NCBI RefSeq assembly: GCF_014656415.1
Contig: NZ_BNCJ01000017.1
Location: forward strand, 31,949 to 95,948
Reading direction: 5' to 3'
Source: Seohaeicola zhoushanensis
GTDB taxonomy: Bacteria > Pseudomonadota > Alphaproteobacteria > Rhodobacterales > Rhodobacteraceae
Length of the DNA stretch: 64,000 bases
Shown: positions 16,311 through 23,997 of the stretch, in pieces
How positions within the stretch are numbered: the stretch's first letter is position 1
How the letters are laid out: every line of letters begins with the position of its first letter
Made by a program: the position numbers and the translations under genes
The notes under the pieces: generated by a model
Seen by the model: only the letters and a program-made list of their open reading frames with translations
Told to the model about the DNA's origin: nothing
Databases searched by the model: none

Positions 16311-17272
16311 TCCAGCCTGTAGACCAGATGATCGCCCTCCAGCCCCTTCAGTGCAACTCTCGATGCATCGGTGAAATGGAATTCGGACGCGCCGCCCACC
16401 ATGATGCGGGTCGCCTCCGACACCAGGATCTCGCCCGGACGGGCAAAGGCGGCGATGCGCGCGGCCTTGTTGACCACCGTGCCGAAGAAATCGTCGCCCG
16501 CCTGCACCACGTCGCCGGTATGCAGCCCGATCCGCACCCGCAGGCGCGGCTCCTCGGCCTGTCCGTCCAGCGCCGCCTGGATGTCGAGCGCGGCCAGCAT
16601 CGCCTGCCCGGCCGAGGCGAAGGTCGACATGGTGCCATCGCCCAGCGACTTGATGAGCCGCCCGCCGTGCGCTTCCAGCTCCTGGCGCACCATCTCGACA
16701 TGCGCCTGCACCACCTTGCTCCAGCGCGCATCGCCCACTGCCTCGGCAATCGCCGAACTGTCGGCGATATCGGTGAACATCACCGTGGCCGAACCGCTCG
16801 ACCCGACCTGCGGGTCGAGCTTGCGCGCGGCTTCCAGCAGGGCGTCATGGGCGGTGTGTTCGTATCCCAGCGCCTCCTGGTTGGCGACCGGGAAGGAGTT
16901 GTGGATATGCTCCACCCGCCAGATCCCGTCATACATCGCGAAGATCAGCGTGACCCGCGTGGGGATCGGCCGTTGGGTGGTGGTGAACTCCAAGGTGCCA
17001 TGCCAATAGGCCCAGCCGGTCTCGCCCCGCTCCCAGGCCTCGACGCGCGAGTCGATCATCCGACCCGGCGGGATCTCCTTGAGATGGGCGAGATAGGTCG
17101 CGCGGAAATCGTCGCCGACGAAGAACTCGCCCTCGGCCGTGCCGCAGAAGACCAGCGGATCGGCCGGGGCGAGCAGGTTGACCATGGTTTCGCCGCGCGA
17201 GGCCAGCAGCGCGCCCATCCAGCGCTGCGTGATCGCTTCCAGTTCCGGGGAACGGCGCGCGGGTTCAGCCAC
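16307..17272 (-). CDS. NTF2/SnoaL-like domain fused to class III adenylate/guanylate cyclase (copy 1)
   Basis: The upstream member of the tandem pair, 321 residues, with the same order: SnoaL-like domain (about 10-130) then cyclase domain (about 155-321). Catalytic features are intact: MFTDIADSS, IKSLGDG and VVNKAARIA. The N-terminal domain differs substantially from that of the downstream copy, so the two proteins probably sense different inputs while sharing an output domain. The start at 17272 lies six bases before the stop of the hydrolase gene, pointing to one transcript of hydrolase, copy 1 and copy 2. Confidence 0.82.
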   Translation of the reverse strand: MAEPARRSPELEAITQRWMGALLASRGETMVNLLAPADPLVFCGTAEGEFFVGDDFRATYLAHLKEIPPGRMIDSRVEAWERGETGWAYWHGTLEFTTTQRPIPTRVTLIFAMYDGIWRVEHIHNSFPVANQEALGYEHTAHDALLEAARKLDPQVGSSGSATVMFTDIADSSAIAEAVGDARWSKVVQAHVEMVRQELEAHGGRLIKSLGDGTMSTFASAGQAMLAALDIQAALDGQAEEPRLRVRIGLHTGDVVQAGDDFFGTVVNKAARIAAFARPGEILVSEATRIMVGGASEFHFTDASRVALKGLEGDHLVYRLE

Positions 17273-17278
17273 GGTGCA

Positions 17279-17974
17279 TCAGACCTCGATTGCCTCCATC
17301 AGCTTCGGTTCCACCACGTTGACGCCGGGCAGCCCGTCCTTCAGCGCCTGGGCCGACTGTTCGAGCAGCGGGAAGGTCTTGTAGTGGCCGGGGATCACGG
17401 TCTTGAAGTTGAAGTATTTCCTGGCCGCCCAGGCCGCCGCCTTCATGTCCATGGTGAAATGGCCGCCGGCGCTGAGGATGCCGATCTCGGGTTTGTAGTA
17501 TTCGCCGAACCAGGCCATGTCCGCCATGATGTCGGTATCGCCGCTGTGATAGACCGTCTTGCCCTCGGCGTGGATCATGAAGCCAACCTCGGACCCCGCC
17601 GCCTTCGGCCCCTCGGCCGAGCCGAAGGTCGAGGAATGCTCGGCCTTGACCATGCTGGCGCGGAAACCCGGCGCCACGTCGACCGTGCCGCCCTTGTTCA
17701 TGCCGATGGTCTTGATGCCCTGCGTCTCGGCCCACCAGGACATGACGTCGTATTGCCCGATCACCGGCACGTCGAGCCGCTTGGCCAGCGCCACCACATC
17801 CACCGAATGGTCGAAATGCGCGTGGGTCATCAGGATCGCGCTGGCGCCCTCGACCGCCTCGTCGTGGCGCTCGGCCGGCAGCACCGGGTTTCCGGTCAGC
17901 CAGGGGTCGATCAGGATCGCGGTTCCCGCGGATTCGAAGCGGAAGCTGCCGTGGCCCAGCCAGATGATCTTCAT
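17279..17974 (-). CDS. UPF0173-type metal-dependent hydrolase (MBL fold)
   Basis: A 231-residue cytoplasmic metallo-beta-lactamase-fold hydrolase of the UPF0173/UlaG-like group. It starts with IIWLGHGSFRFE and carries THAHFDHSVD, the HxHxDH metal motif, then VYHSGDTDIMADM with the bridging Asp, and IPGHYKTFP. The physiological substrate is unknown. It is the first gene of an apparent three-gene minus-strand unit with the two cyclases (six bases to the next ATG). Confidence 0.88.
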   Translation of the reverse strand: MKIIWLGHGSFRFESAGTAILIDPWLTGNPVLPAERHDEAVEGASAILMTHAHFDHSVDVVALAKRLDVPVIGQYDVMSWWAETQGIKTIGMNKGGTVDVAPGFRASMVKAEHSSTFGSAEGPKAAGSEVGFMIHAEGKTVYHSGDTDIMADMAWFGEYYKPEIGILSAGGHFTMDMKAAAWAARKYFNFKTVIPGHYKTFPLLEQSAQALKDGLPGVNVVEPKLMEAIEV

Positions 17975-18309
17975 GTCGTTCTCCCAGATTAACTGGAAAC
18001 CAGACTAGCACCGGTGGCCGGAAATTCCACCGTGTGGATCGGCCCGCGCGGCGCGGCTGCCGCGCAAACGTGGCGAAAAGGTGGCGGAATCTGTTGCTAG
18101 GCCATTTACCATGACTTACCCTTATATTCAGGGTTTGGAACGGATCTGAAAAGAGACGGCGAGAACCCGGCAGGACCCTTTATTTCCTGCGCTTTCAAGC
18201 CTGGGAAACATCAGGCGGAAGGCATCCGCGTAACGAGGCGCGATACAGGCACGAACTGAAGGGGCGGGGGAGCGGAAAACAATCCGCCCCGGTTCGAAGG
18301 ATTGGTTTC
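17975..18309. other. Intergenic region between divergent genes
   Basis: This 335-base divergent region precedes the hydrolase-cyclase unit on the minus strand and the HTH/IrrE-like gene on the plus strand. It has an AT-richer patch near 18105-18140 suited to promoters and several short GC-rich dyads. No ORF with convincing protein character is present. AAGGATT lies eight bases before the GTG at 18310. Confidence 0.4.
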
Positions 18310-19419
18310 GTGTTGTCAACTTTTGGTAAAATGGCCTCCGAACTGCGTGGGCACCTTGGGCTCACCAACGAGGAATTCGCCGCGCTGATCGGTCTGAGCG
18401 TCGAGGATGTCGACGAGCTGGAACAGATGCGCGCCCCCTGCACCCGCGCCATCGTCGGGCAATATGCCCGCGTCCTGGGCCTGCAGCCCGGCTCCGAGCC
18501 GGCCCGCGCCCTGGCCGAGGCCGCGGCGGAATCGAACCGCCGCCGCACCGAGACGCGCCGCTACATGGGCGACGACCGGCTGATGGCGCTGCTGGCGCGC
18601 CACGGCGGCGACCTCTCGGACGCGGTAAAGGCCCAGATCAACCGTATCATCGCCGAGGAGATCGCCGCCAAGTCGCGTGGCAGCCGCCACCGCGACACCG
18701 CAAAGATGCCCGACGCGCCCGTCGCGCCGGTCAGGGGCCATCCGCGCCTCTCGCCCGCGCGCCTGGCCGAGCTGGTGCTGCTCTCCGAGGAGATCCGCAA
18801 CCGCCATGCCCGCCCCGAGGACCGCCTCTCGGCCACCGCCTTCCTCGAGGTGGAGTTCGAGGAGGACCCGCGCCTCGACATCGAGCTGCTGACGGAAATG
18901 CCGCTCTTCGCGCCCGAGGCCAGCGCGGTCATCGCGCGCGGCGGCAAGGGCCATACGCTCTTCGTCGAGACCGCCTTCTGGTCTGATTGCGCCACCGGCA
19001 GCCGGGTGGCCGGCAACCACGTCCTGCTGCACGACTATGCCCACCACGTCCTGCACGGCGGCCATATCGCGGCCCAGCCCGACGGCCACATGGCGCCGCA
19101 TGCCCTCGCCGCCCGCGCGATGGGCGACGCGCGCGAGGCCGTGGCGGTCGGCGGTTACGACAGCGCGGATTCGCTCGAACTCGAGGCCGATTTCTTCGCC
19201 GTCCTGCTGACCGTGCCCTGGGCCCGTCTCGCCGAGGTGGCGGTCGAGGACTACAAGGCGCGCTTCCTCGTGCGCAAGCTGGCGCGCGACTACGGCGCCT
19301 TCTGGCCGGTGATGGAGCGGCTGGTGCGCTACATGCGCATGGACGTCGCCCGCGACCGCATCCGCGAGGCGCTCTACCGTCAGAACCGGATCGACCACCC
19401 CTTCCTGCTGCTGCTCTGA
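18310..19419 (+). CDS. HTH protein with IrrE/ImmA-like metallopeptidase domain (HDxxH variant)
   Basis: A 369-residue putative regulator. Residues about 8-65 form an XRE-like helix-turn-helix. The C-terminal part resembles the IrrE/ImmA peptidase fold: LLHDYAHHVLHG at 239-250 matches the usual HELxHxLLH, and LELEADFFAVLLTVPW (about 289-304) matches the second metal helix with Glu292. The catalytic glutamate of HExxH is replaced by Asp242. IrrE-type proteins cleave a repressor to trigger a stress response. With aspartate, activity may be reduced or lost, so sensing without cleavage is possible. GTG at 18310 is favoured by the AAGGA eight bases before it; ATG at 18331 is an alternative. Confidence 0.65.
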   Translation: MLSTFGKMASELRGHLGLTNEEFAALIGLSVEDVDELEQMRAPCTRAIVGQYARVLGLQPGSEPARALAEAAAESNRRRTETRRYMGDDRLMALLARHGGDLSDAVKAQINRIIAEEIAAKSRGSRHRDTAKMPDAPVAPVRGHPRLSPARLAELVLLSEEIRNRHARPEDRLSATAFLEVEFEEDPRLDIELLTEMPLFAPEASAVIARGGKGHTLFVETAFWSDCATGSRVAGNHVLLHDYAHHVLHGGHIAAQPDGHMAPHALAARAMGDAREAVAVGGYDSADSLELEADFFAVLLTVPWARLAEVAVEDYKARFLVRKLARDYGAFWPVMERLVRYMRMDVARDRIREALYRQNRIDHPFLLLL

Positions 19420-19495
19420 GGCGGCAGCGGGACGGTATCGGCGCGGGGCAAATGCGCTACATTCGACCCGAACCCGCGCCGAGGAGGAGGCCCGC

Positions 19496-19906
19496 ATGAA
19501 ACTGACCCTGCACCACATCAACGTCGTGACCGAGAACGTCGAACGCCTCGACAACTTCTACCGCGACGTGCTCGGCCTCGACCGCGAGACCGAGGGCCTG
19601 CCGGTGCTGGAGAAGAAGAAGGGCTATGCCGGCGACGTGGCCTTCGTCACCGATGGCGCGATCCAGACCCACCTGGCGCAGAAGGACGTGATGGCGGGCT
19701 TCAACACCGGCCAGATCGTCAACCCGGTCAGCCACGGGCATATCGCCTATCGCACCGATGATCTCGACGCCTTCAAGGCGCACCTGGAGGCCAGGGGCGT
19801 GCGCTATTCCGACTGGGGCGAACGCGCTGTGGCGGGCTGGCGGCAGATCTTCTTCTACGATCCCGACGGCAACGTGATCGAGGTGCACCAGGTCGACGGC
19901 GCCTGA
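19496..19906 (+). CDS. VOC-superfamily (glyoxalase/dioxygenase-like) protein
   Basis: A 136-residue single-domain vicinal oxygen chelate protein. It shows two beta-alpha-beta-beta-beta modules, with LHHINVVTENVERLDNFYRDVLGL at the start (given here in outline) and the terminal FYDPDGNVIEVHQ. The metal ligands expected are His near residue 6, a central His and the C-terminal Glu. VOC proteins include glyoxalase I, fosfomycin-resistance enzymes and ring-cleavage dioxygenases, and the specific reaction cannot be assigned. GAGGAGG precedes the ATG. Confidence 0.85.
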   Translation: MKLTLHHINVVTENVERLDNFYRDVLGLDRETEGLPVLEKKKGYAGDVAFVTDGAIQTHLAQKDVMAGFNTGQIVNPVSHGHIAYRTDDLDAFKAHLEARGVRYSDWGERAVAGWRQIFFYDPDGNVIEVHQVDGA

Positions 19907-19926
19907 CTGCGCACCCTCACCCCCAG

Positions 19927-19950
19927 CCCCTCTCCCCTGCGGGAGAGGGG
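19927..19950. terminator. Strong hairpin between convergent genes
   Basis: CCCCTCTCCC and GGGAGAGGGG form perfect 10-base arms around CTGC. It lies between the stops of the VOC gene and the convergent YiiX-like gene. No U-tract follows, so it may be a repeat-derived hairpin rather than a classical terminator. Confidence 0.5.
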
Positions 19951-19962
19951 AGGCGCGCCTGC

Positions 19963-20754
19963 CTAGAGTGTCGCCTCGACCGAAGTGTCCCAGATCACCT
20001 CGCGGTAGTCGAAGCCGCCGGCCAGCGTCGGCTTCACCACCTCGAAGAAGGGCGAAAGGTCGAAGTCGCGCGGGGTGTAGAGCGAGTGGTGGCGGATGTG
20101 GAACACCTCGCGCCGGATGAAGTCGCCCTCTTCCCCCTCGACCCGGATGGTCGGCAGGATCGGGTAGCCGATCGACTGAAAGGCCTGGGCGATCAGCGAC
20201 GAGCAGATCGCCCGCGTCGGATCGCCCGAGCCGAAATGCAGCATCCGCCGCCGCCAGCGCACCGGCACCGGCGGCGTCGGGATGAAGAAGCGCAGCAGGT
20301 CGATGATGTTGCGCAGGTCATAGCGGGTGCCCAGATGCGCAACCATGAAGTCGACCAGGGCGCGGCGGTCGGCCGCGCTCAGCCCCGGCGCGCGGCAGAT
20401 GCGGGTGTTGTAGTTGCGATATTTCGACAGCGGCCGCGCAACGCAGCCCTCGCCGAGGTTGACCTCGACCAGTTGCGGCCGCTCCGACCCGTCCTCGGGC
20501 AGGGGCAGCGCGTCGCCCACGAACATGGCGGCATGGGACCAGGTCGACTGGGTCAGATACTTGATCCCGATCGAGACCCGCTCGTGCCCCTCGACCAGCA
20601 GCACGTCGCCGGGGCGCAGCAGGCTCTGAAGGCGTGCGAAATCCGAAGGGGTATAGGGCCGGTAGCCGGGGCTCGGATCGTTCAGCTTCGCGGTAAGCCG
20701 CCGCCCCAGCCAGTCGAGGAAACGGTCCATTGCGGTATCGTTGGTGGCGGTCAT
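19963..20754 (-). CDS. YiiX/YebB-like permuted NlpC/P60 cysteine hydrolase
   Basis: A 263-residue protein of the YiiX/poxvirus G6R-like papain-fold group. The N-terminal block RPGDVLLVEG, followed by YLTQSTWSHAAMFVGD, gives the permuted active-site histidine. The candidate cysteine lies in TRAICSSLIAQAFQSIGYP near residue 200. No signal peptide is seen, so it is probably cytoplasmic. Family members may cleave amide or ester bonds of lipids or peptides, but the substrate is not predictable. It stands alone between a convergent VOC gene and a co-oriented MFS gene. Confidence 0.75.
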   Translation of the reverse strand: MTATNDTAMDRFLDWLGRRLTAKLNDPSPGYRPYTPSDFARLQSLLRPGDVLLVEGHERVSIGIKYLTQSTWSHAAMFVGDALPLPEDGSERPQLVEVNLGEGCVARPLSKYRNYNTRICRAPGLSAADRRALVDFMVAHLGTRYDLRNIIDLLRFFIPTPPVPVRWRRRMLHFGSGDPTRAICSSLIAQAFQSIGYPILPTIRVEGEEGDFIRREVFHIRHHSLYTPRDFDLSPFFEVVKPTLAGGFDYREVIWDTSVEATL

Positions 20755-20838
20755 TCGATGTGTCCGCTTTGTCTGTCCTGCCCGGGAACCTAATGCCCCT
20801 GGCCTCGCAATACACCCGCCTTGCGGCGCAAATTTGCG

Positions 20839-22047
20839 TCAGGCGTGGCGGCGGCGCGGCAGCGAGAGCGTCAGCAGGAAGGCCAGCACCCCCATCGCCA
20901 TCAGCGTCACGAAAGCCCAGGTATAGCTGCCGGTGACATCGAACAGCCGCCCGGCCAGGATCGGCCCGAGCCAGGCCATCGAGGTGCCGGCGAAGAGCAC
21001 CCAGCCAAAGCGCGCGCCATGCCCGTCGAGGCCGAAGTATTCGGCGACGGTGGGCGAGACCACGACGAAGAGCGCCCCGTGCGAGAAGCCGTAGAGCGTG
21101 ACGACCGCGTAAAGCGGACCAAGCTCGCGGAACTGCGCCAGCCCGGCCAGCGCCAGCACCATGCCGGCCAGGCAGATCAGGTAGGCATTGCGCCCGCCGA
21201 TGGAATCGAGCGCCCGGCCCAGCGCGAGCCGCCCGGCAACGCTCGCCGCGCCGATCACCGCGACCAGCCCGGCCGAGCCTGTGCCCGACAGGCCGAGGTC
21301 GGCGCCATGGGCAGGCAGGTGCAGCGGCACGGTCAGAAGCGAGGGCACGAAACAGGCCTGGATCGCGCAGAGCGTCAGCAGGGTGCGCCGGTCGCCCCGG
21401 GGCGGGGCCTGTGGCGGCAGCGGCGCCGAACCGGCAACCAGCGGGCGCGGCACCGGCGGCAGCGCCATGCCCTGCGCCGCGGCAAACAGCACCAGCGCGG
21501 CCAGCGCGCCCATGCCGATCACCGTGGCGCGCCAGCCAACTCCTGCAATCAGCAGCGCCACCAGCATCGGCAGCACCACCTGGCCGATGGCGGTGCCGAC
21601 CTTGACCACCGCCGTCATGGTGCCCCGCCGCGCGTTGAACCAGCGCGCCACGGTCGAGAGCGTCACCACGTCATGGGTGCCAAGCCCCATGCCGATCAGC
21701 GTGCCGAAGATCGCGAACATCTGCCAGGGCTCGGTCACCTGCGACATCAGCGCATAGCCAAGGCCATAGGCCAGCCCGGTGACCGAGAGCACGCGGCGCG
21801 GGCCGAAGCGGTCGGTCAGCCGTCCGCCGACCATGGCCAGCAGGCCCATCATGAAGAAGGCCAGCGACGAGCAGGCCGAGAACAGCGTCCGCGACCAGCC
21901 GAACTCGGCCTCGAAGACCTTGAAGAACAGCCCGAAGGAGAACAGCAGGCCGATGATGGTGAACTGGGTCAGACATGCGCCGACCACCACGAGATACCGT
22001 GACTGCACTCTGCCTGCTCCCCCCGCCTGCCGGACCTGCTTAGCCAT
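20839..22047 (-). CDS. MFS transporter (OFA/monocarboxylate-like)
   Basis: A 12-helix major facilitator of about 402 residues, in the inner membrane. The loop after helix 2 has GGRLTDRFGPRRVL, the MFS A-motif. Helix 4 carries GLGTHDVVTLSTVARWF, similar to the oxalate/formate and monocarboxylate branch. Helix 7 is preceded by a long cytoplasmic loop as expected. ATG at 22047 is preferred to the TTG at 22065. The substrate is unknown and the gene has no obvious operon partner. Confidence 0.85.
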   Translation of the reverse strand: MAKQVRQAGGAGRVQSRYLVVVGACLTQFTIIGLLFSFGLFFKVFEAEFGWSRTLFSACSSLAFFMMGLLAMVGGRLTDRFGPRRVLSVTGLAYGLGYALMSQVTEPWQMFAIFGTLIGMGLGTHDVVTLSTVARWFNARRGTMTAVVKVGTAIGQVVLPMLVALLIAGVGWRATVIGMGALAALVLFAAAQGMALPPVPRPLVAGSAPLPPQAPPRGDRRTLLTLCAIQACFVPSLLTVPLHLPAHGADLGLSGTGSAGLVAVIGAASVAGRLALGRALDSIGGRNAYLICLAGMVLALAGLAQFRELGPLYAVVTLYGFSHGALFVVVSPTVAEYFGLDGHGARFGWVLFAGTSMAWLGPILAGRLFDVTGSYTWAFVTLMAMGVLAFLLTLSLPRRRHA

Positions 22048-22401
22048 CCGGCGCGCGCTGGGCAACGGTTGCGATTCGCCGCTGTGCGGCGGGAAAGCCT
22101 CTCCTGTGGATAAACCGGGGCGATTGTTCTCGATCCGGAACGATTAACCATTTCGCCGTAAAGACAATCGCTTGTTTACCAACTTGTGCCCAAGTTTCGA
22201 CAGGTTTCACTGGCAGAAACATGGCAACAGATCACGCCGCCGGGTGGTCCGGCGGCTAATTATTTACCATGTCGCAAGGCGATTCCCGCATGGGGCGCCG
22301 CGGCGAATACCTGGCCGGACATCGGGTCCGGTCGGATTGTATGCCGGCAATGGCGTGCCCCTTGCGGCCGCCACCGGGCGAGAACGAGCAAGGATTTGAT
22401 G
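22048..22401. other. Intergenic region upstream of a hypothetical gene
   Basis: About 350 bases between divergent genes. It contains an AT-richer stretch near 22140-22210, the likely promoter zone. An in-frame open stretch precedes the gene at 22402, but its proline- and cysteine-rich translation looks non-coding. A long leader for the downstream gene is possible. Confidence 0.35.
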
Positions 22402-22782
22402 ATGAGCGACGAGATCCTGAATACCCAGCAGCGCGATGCGATCGGCACGCTGCTGACCGAGCTGCGCTCGGAGATCAGTCATGGCTACCGTCGGCGCCAG
22501 GGCGAAAACTGGTTCATGCAGCGCGCGCTCAAGGGCGACTCGATGGAACTCGCCGAGGAGATCCGCTGCCACGACGACGTCGAGGAGCTCATCAAGAACG
22601 ACGACCTGCCCGACAGCCTGATCCGCAACGAGGCGATGCAGGACTTCATCGGTTTCGTCGATGCCGAGGCGACGCGGAACTGGACCCAGGCCTATGACAC
22701 CGAGACGGCGGACCTGATCATCGAGGGTTTCATCGAGGCGGCCCGTTCCACCGGCGCGAGGCCGGCGATGTTCAACCGCTGA
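22402..22782 (+). CDS. Conserved-looking hypothetical protein, acidic and helical
   Basis: A 126-residue cytoplasmic protein that I do not recognise. It is highly charged and predicted helical, with a tyrosine/arginine-rich patch HGYRRRQGENWFMQRALKGD and an acidic middle (EEIRCHDDVEELIKNDDLPD). ATG at 22402 has AAGGA seven bases upstream; a second ATG at 22399 is directly adjacent. A rho-independent-like terminator follows the stop. It faces the GTPase operon convergently. The compact single-domain sequence with balanced composition supports a real gene. Confidence 0.6.
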   Translation: MSDEILNTQQRDAIGTLLTELRSEISHGYRRRQGENWFMQRALKGDSMELAEEIRCHDDVEELIKNDDLPDSLIRNEAMQDFIGFVDAEATRNWTQAYDTETADLIIEGFIEAARSTGARPAMFNR

Positions 22783-22804
22783 ACCTGACCCCATTGCAGT
22801 GCCG

Positions 22805-22829
22805 AACCGGCCCCTCGCGGCCGGTTTTC
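22805..22829. terminator. Terminator between a hypothetical gene and the GTPase operon
   Basis: AACCGGCC and GGCCGGTT form an 8-base stem around a six-base loop, followed by TTTCG. It lies between convergent genes and can serve both strands. Confidence 0.6.
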
Positions 22830-22842
22830 GCTTGCCTGGCGG

Positions 22843-23997
22843 TCAGTCGCGCTGATCCCACAGCCGCACCATCCGCGCCAGCGCTGCGCCGGCGATCGAA
22901 CGGGTGATCTTGCCGCTCTGGCACAGCAGGAACAGCAGTTGGCCGTCCTCGGTGGGGCGGATGACCAGCTGGTGCCCGTCGATCTCGACCATCGTGTCCT
23001 CGGCCGCGTCGCCTGTGCGGGCGGCACGGGCAAACGTGGCGGTGCTGGCGGCGAGCTCGGGCGCGCCGCCCAGCGGATGCAGGCAGTCCCCGGTTTCCGC
23101 ATCGGCGATGCCGGCGGCGAGGATGCCGTTCATGCCCGCCACCCAGTCGCGCAGGGCCTGCACCGCCTCGGCGTCGGGGCCCTCGACCGGCGGCAGGGCG
23201 GCCGGGCGGCCGGGCGCACCCACCGGGCGCGGCGCCGGAGCGGCAATGTCGAGCCGGCCGGGAATCGCCGCGATCTGGGCCGCGAAGCCGCGCAGCGCGG
23301 TGGCAAGGTCGCGCCCGCCTGAACGGATGTAGGATTCCTCCGATTCCGCCGAGGCCTCGATGGTGCGCTTGGCCGCGCCCATGAAGACCACAGCGTCGAA
23401 GAACTCGCAGGCCTCGACGATCAGGCGGCGGTGCACCCGGCGGATATCGGCGGCGAGCCGCAGCTTGTCGCCCCGCGTCACCACCAGCGTCGCGCGCTGG
23501 TGCAGCGGGCGGGGCATCTGCGCCACCAGGTTGCGCTCGGTCAGCCGCCAGGCCTGGCTGGCGATGGTGGTCCAGACCAGCAGGTCGGCCTCGGCGAGGA
23601 TCTGCATAGTCTCGGGCGGAATGCGACCATCTTCCGGGAATGACAGCTCGATCAGCTCCAGCCCGGCCAGGTGCGGCGCGTCGATCACCATCTGGCACGA
23701 GGTCGCCTCGGCCAGGTTGGGGCAGCTCTCGATGCGGTCGTGCAGCTCGGACCGGCCACCGGGGAAATCGACGATGGCGTGCGGGCGCGGGCCGTGGCGC
23801 AGGCGGACGACCGGGCGGCGGTCGAGCCCGAAGAAGGCGGGCGAGACATTGGCGCGGGCCAGGGCGTTGATGGCGCTCGACTTGCCGGAATTGACCTCGC
23901 CGCAGACCACCACGCGCACCGGCCGCCGCGCCACGGGCGGCTGGCCGGGCTGGGCCATCAGGGTCATGTTCCGAGCGTTCATTGGCGCCTCTTCCAT
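22843..23997 (-). CDS. Small GTPase-like protein with C-terminal roadblock/LC7-like domain
   Basis: Fourth and last gene of the GTPase operon, 384 residues. The P-loop GEVNSGKS is at 33-40. The G4 position reads TRGD (174-177) instead of NKxD, and the DxxG motif is degenerate (LSFPEDG near 119-124). The segment around residues 138-160 (VWTTIASQAWRLTERNL) aligns with the other small GTPase in the operon. After a Pro/Ala-rich linker (about 250-275) the last 105 residues (GILAAGIADAETGDCLHP onward) resemble a roadblock/LC7 fold, a typical regulator of MglA-type GTPases. Its start overlaps the upstream stop by one base (TGATG). The roadblock assignment is by pattern and needs a profile check. Confidence 0.65.
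   Translation of the reverse strand: MEEAPMNARNMTLMAQPGQPPVARRPVRVVVCGEVNSGKSSAINALARANVSPAFFGLDRRPVVRLRHGPRPHAIVDFPGGRSELHDRIESCPNLAEATSCQMVIDAPHLAGLELIELSFPEDGRIPPETMQILAEADLLVWTTIASQAWRLTERNLVAQMPRPLHQRATLVVTRGDKLRLAADIRRVHRRLIVEACEFFDAVVFMGAAKRTIEASAESEESYIRSGGRDLATALRGFAAQIAAIPGRLDIAAPAPRPVGAPGRPAALPPVEGPDAEAVQALRDWVAGMNGILAAGIADAETGDCLHPLGGAPELAASTATFARAARTGDAAEDTMVEIDGHQLVIRPTEDGQLLFLLCQSGKITRSIAGAALARMVRLWDQRD

Noticed and set aside
22186..22401. In-frame N-terminal extension of the hypothetical gene at 22402
   Set aside because: Pro/Cys/Arg-rich, starts without a ribosome site, and AAGGA supports the internal start.
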